Below are positions 15,369 to 16,640 of a stretch of 16,640 bases of DNA, one piece after another. Source of the stretch: an uncultured Burkholderiaceae bacterium (lineage in GTDB: Bacteria; Pseudomonadota; Gammaproteobacteria; Burkholderiales; Burkholderiaceae). Numbering within the stretch: the first letter of the stretch is position 1; every line of letters begins with the position of its first letter. The notes under the pieces are model-generated. The model was not told where the DNA came from, searched no databases, and saw only the letters and a list, made by a program, of their open reading frames with translations. The DNA lies in assembly GCA_937871985.1 (NCBI GenBank), contig CALMPB010000464.1:1-16640 (forward strand). The letters are read 5' to 3'. The translations under genes and the position numbers were made by a program.

Positions 15369-15398
15369 ATTATTATTCACACTGCGAGGTTTCGTCAA
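15369..15398 (-). promoter_or_regulatory. Sigma-70 promoter of the defence operon
   Basis: On the minus strand TTGACG (15398-15393, five of six matches to the -35 consensus) is followed after 18 bp by AATAAT (15374-15369, five of six matches to the -10 consensus). The region is strikingly AT-rich for this window. Transcription would start near 15360, inside the inverted repeat, giving a leader of roughly 50-55 bases before the regulator ATG at 15307. GTGT/ACAC arms at 15364-15367 and 15379-15382 also bracket the -10 box and could be a second binding site. Confidence 0.6.
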
Positions 15399-15511
15399 TG
15401 GATAATCAGATGCACTCGGAGGGGCAGGATGCGCAATCGCGCCGGCCGGAACCTCAAATCAGCGGCACGCGGACGGCGGTCACCGCCGCTGGCGCGGCGC
15501 CGCAAGCCTAA
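15398..15511 (+). CDS. Possible 37-residue small protein
   Basis: An ATG at 15398 with a modest GCGAGG nine bases upstream opens a 37-residue frame, MDNQMHSEGQDAQSRRPEPQ and onwards, ending at TAA 24 bp before the AddB-like gene. The product is Gln/Pro/Ala-rich, has no hydrophobic segment and matches no family I know. It could be a small leader gene or simply an open frame in a control region; its start codon overlaps the -35 box of the divergent promoter. I see no more than that. Confidence 0.25.
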   Translation: MDNQMHSEGQDAQSRRPEPQISGTRTAVTAAGAAPQA

Positions 15512-15535
15512 GCAGCGCCCGGAAGGAGAGCGTCC

Positions 15536-16640
15536 ATGACCATCGCACATCGATCCACCCTGGTCGTTCATGGCCGCCTCGCCATGCGGGAGGCCCGTCT
15601 GGCGGCTGGACGGGAGAAGCGCCAAGGCCTTCAGATCATGTCCTTCGAGCAAGCCGCCGTGCGACTGGCCGGCGGCTTCGTCCGTCCCATCGACGACGAA
15701 AGCTTGCGCACGGCGATCCAGGCGGCCCTGCCGGCGACGCCGATGGGCGAGCTGGAGAGCATCAAGGATCTTCCTGGCATGATCGACGCAGCCGTCGACA
15801 CGCTGCACAAAGCCTGGCGCGCGGGTATCGATCTGGCCATGCGCGCGGCCGACCATCCGCGCCTTGCCGCCATCGCGCGCCTGGAAGCGGCGGTCATCGA
15901 GCGGCTTCCGGCTGGCATGATGCGTCCTGTCGACATCGTCGCGACTGCGACCGCCCGCATCAATCATGCCACCGCCGTCCTTGGCCCCATGGAGATCGCC
16001 GGCCTTACCGAGCTTTCGCCGTGCTGGCGGCCGCTACTTCAGGCCCTCACGGCCTACATCCCCGTGCGGTGGGCCGCCGGCCCAAGGAGTGTTCCCGCAT
16101 GGCTCGACGGCACAGGCGTCGCGATCGTGCGCACACCGGGGCAAGCGCCGGAGGTCGGCGCCGTCAGCGCGGCGACGGCCTATCACGAGGCTATCGAGGC
16201 GATGCGCTGGGCGCGACACCTGCTCGCCTCGGGCGTCTCGGCCTCAAAGATCGCTATCGCGACCGCCTCGCCCGCCGACTATGACGATCATTTCCTGGCC
16301 CTGCGCGCCGACGCCAATATCGACCTGCACTTCGTCCACGGCGTCCGCACCGTCACCACTCGCGAGGGACAGGCGGCAGCTGCGCTGGCCGACATCGTCG
16401 TGCGCGGCCTGTCGCAATCGCGTCTGCGGCGCCTGGCGACACTCTGCCGCGACGGTGGGGCATTCCAGGCTCTGCCTGAAGGCTGGCTGCGGGTTTTGCC
16501 GACCGATGCGCCCCTTTCGACGCTGGCCGCCTGGAACCGCCTGTTTGCCCGGCTGGCGCCGGAAGACTGGCCTGAAGCCGCCGATTGCGGATTCCGGGAT
16601 CATGGGGATCAGTATTCCGGGATGATCGCGATCAGCATTC
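15536..16640 (+). CDS. AddB-like PD-(D/E)XK nuclease family protein, N-terminal part, probably cut by an IS
   Basis: An ATG at 15536 with GGAAGGAGAG just upstream opens a frame that has no stop before the right edge (368 codons visible). The opening RSTLVVHGRLAMREARLAAG, then LQIMSFEQAAVRLAGG, resembles the degenerate helicase N-terminus of AddB/RexB-like proteins. So does AATAYHEAIEAMRWARHLLA, then SKIAIATASPADYDDHFLAL, the ARR-type segment of inactivated SF1 helicases. Such proteins pair with a UvrD/AddA-like helicase in DNA end processing and usually carry a C-terminal PD-(D/E)XK nuclease, here out of view. No Walker A motif is seen in the visible part. From about 16586 the frame passes into 23-bp repeats that look like a transposon end, so the gene is probably truncated there and non-functional. 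It is divergent from the defence operon and may share its control region. The family call is moderate. Confidence 0.6.
   Translation, partial: MTIAHRSTLVVHGRLAMREARLAAGREKRQGLQIMSFEQAAVRLAGGFVRPIDDESLRTAIQAALPATPMGELESIKDLPGMIDAAVDTLHKAWRAGIDLAMRAADHPRLAAIARLEAAVIERLPAGMMRPVDIVATATARINHATAVLGPMEIAGLTELSPCWRPLLQALTAYIPVRWAAGPRSVPAWLDGTGVAIVRTPGQAPEVGAVSAATAYHEAIEAMRWARHLLASGVSASKIAIATASPADYDDHFLALRADANIDLHFVHGVRTVTTREGQAAAALADIVVRGLSQSRLRRLATLCRDGGAFQALPEGWLRVLPTDAPLSTLAAWNRLFARLAPEDWPEAADCGFRDHGDQYSGMIAISI
16586..16640. mobile_element. Probable left end of an IS21-family element (starts, continues beyond window)
   Basis: From about TG at 16586 the sequence stops looking like the host gene and contains direct repeats of a 23-bp unit. 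IS21-family elements start with TG and carry several repeated transposase-binding sites of about this size near each end. Only the outer edge is visible and no transposase gene is in the window, so the family is inferred from repeat architecture. Confidence 0.5.
16591..16640. repeat. 23-bp tandem repeat, two full copies and a third begun
   Basis: Unit 1 (16591-16613) begins ATTCCGGGATCATGGGGATC; unit 2 (16614-16636) begins ATTCCGGGATGATCGCGATC; a third begins ATTC at 16637. Units 1 and 2 agree at 19 of 23 positions. The period is not a multiple of three, so the repeat is not a protein repeat of the AddB-like frame. Confidence 0.85.

Noticed and set aside
15395..15967. A 190-codon minus-strand frame over the start of the AddB-like gene
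   Set aside because: It is antisense to a frame with a strong ribosome site and AddB-like sequence, and its product matches nothing I know.
16591..16640. CRISPR array
   Set aside because: The repeats are directly abutting with a 23-bp period and no unique spacers, which fits transposase-binding sites instead.

Overview
The window looks like part of an integrative conjugative element or conjugative plasmid from a GC-rich alphaproteobacterium. The evidence is a trb-type (MPF_T, Tn4371-like) mating-pair gene end joined to a DUF2274 gene and a LysR gene, an arrangement typical of alphaproteobacteria such as sphingomonads and rhizobia. The genus is a guess from gene style, not a proven placement.

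Layout: (1) 1-2554, + strand, is the 3' end of the conjugation operon: the last codons of trbF, then trbG, trbI and a small DUF2274 gene, each overlapping or abutting the next. (2) 2487-3452, - strand, is a LysR-type regulator that runs into the end of the DUF2274 gene. (3) 3526-15307, - strand, is a tightly packed five-gene operon read from right to left: a BrxR/CapW-type wHTH-WYL repressor, a DrmD-like SNF2 helicase with a C-terminal DUF3883 nuclease-like domain, an unrecognised protein with a PD-(D/E)XK nuclease signature, a DUF1156 adenine DNA methyltransferase, and a DUF499 ATPase with an N-terminal Swt1-like HEPN domain. (4) 15308-15535 is a divergent control region with a good sigma-70 promoter and a perfect 7-bp inverted repeat just downstream of it, plus a possible 37-residue ORF. 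(5) 15536 to the right edge, + strand, is an AddB-like (inactivated helicase/PD-(D/E)XK family) protein whose reading frame runs into 23-bp tandem repeats resembling an IS21-family transposon end.

The five-gene operon is the point of interest. It reads as an anti-phage or anti-plasmid defence system related to, but distinct from, DISARM and BREX: one modification enzyme (DUF1156 methyltransferase), one translocating helicase, one AAA-type ATPase, two possible DNA nuclease centres (DUF3883 and the PD-(D/E)XK protein) and one possible RNase centre (HEPN Rx4H). It is controlled by a repressor family repeatedly found at the head of defence operons. The helicase, nuclease, methyltransferase and ATPase genes are joined by a TGATG overlap, a GTGA overlap and a 14-bp gap, suggesting coordinated translation and physical cooperation. 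Its position directly beside conjugation genes suggests it is mobile cargo.

I see no tRNA, rRNA, CRISPR array or convincing rho-independent terminator. No stretch over 300 bases lacks a gene.
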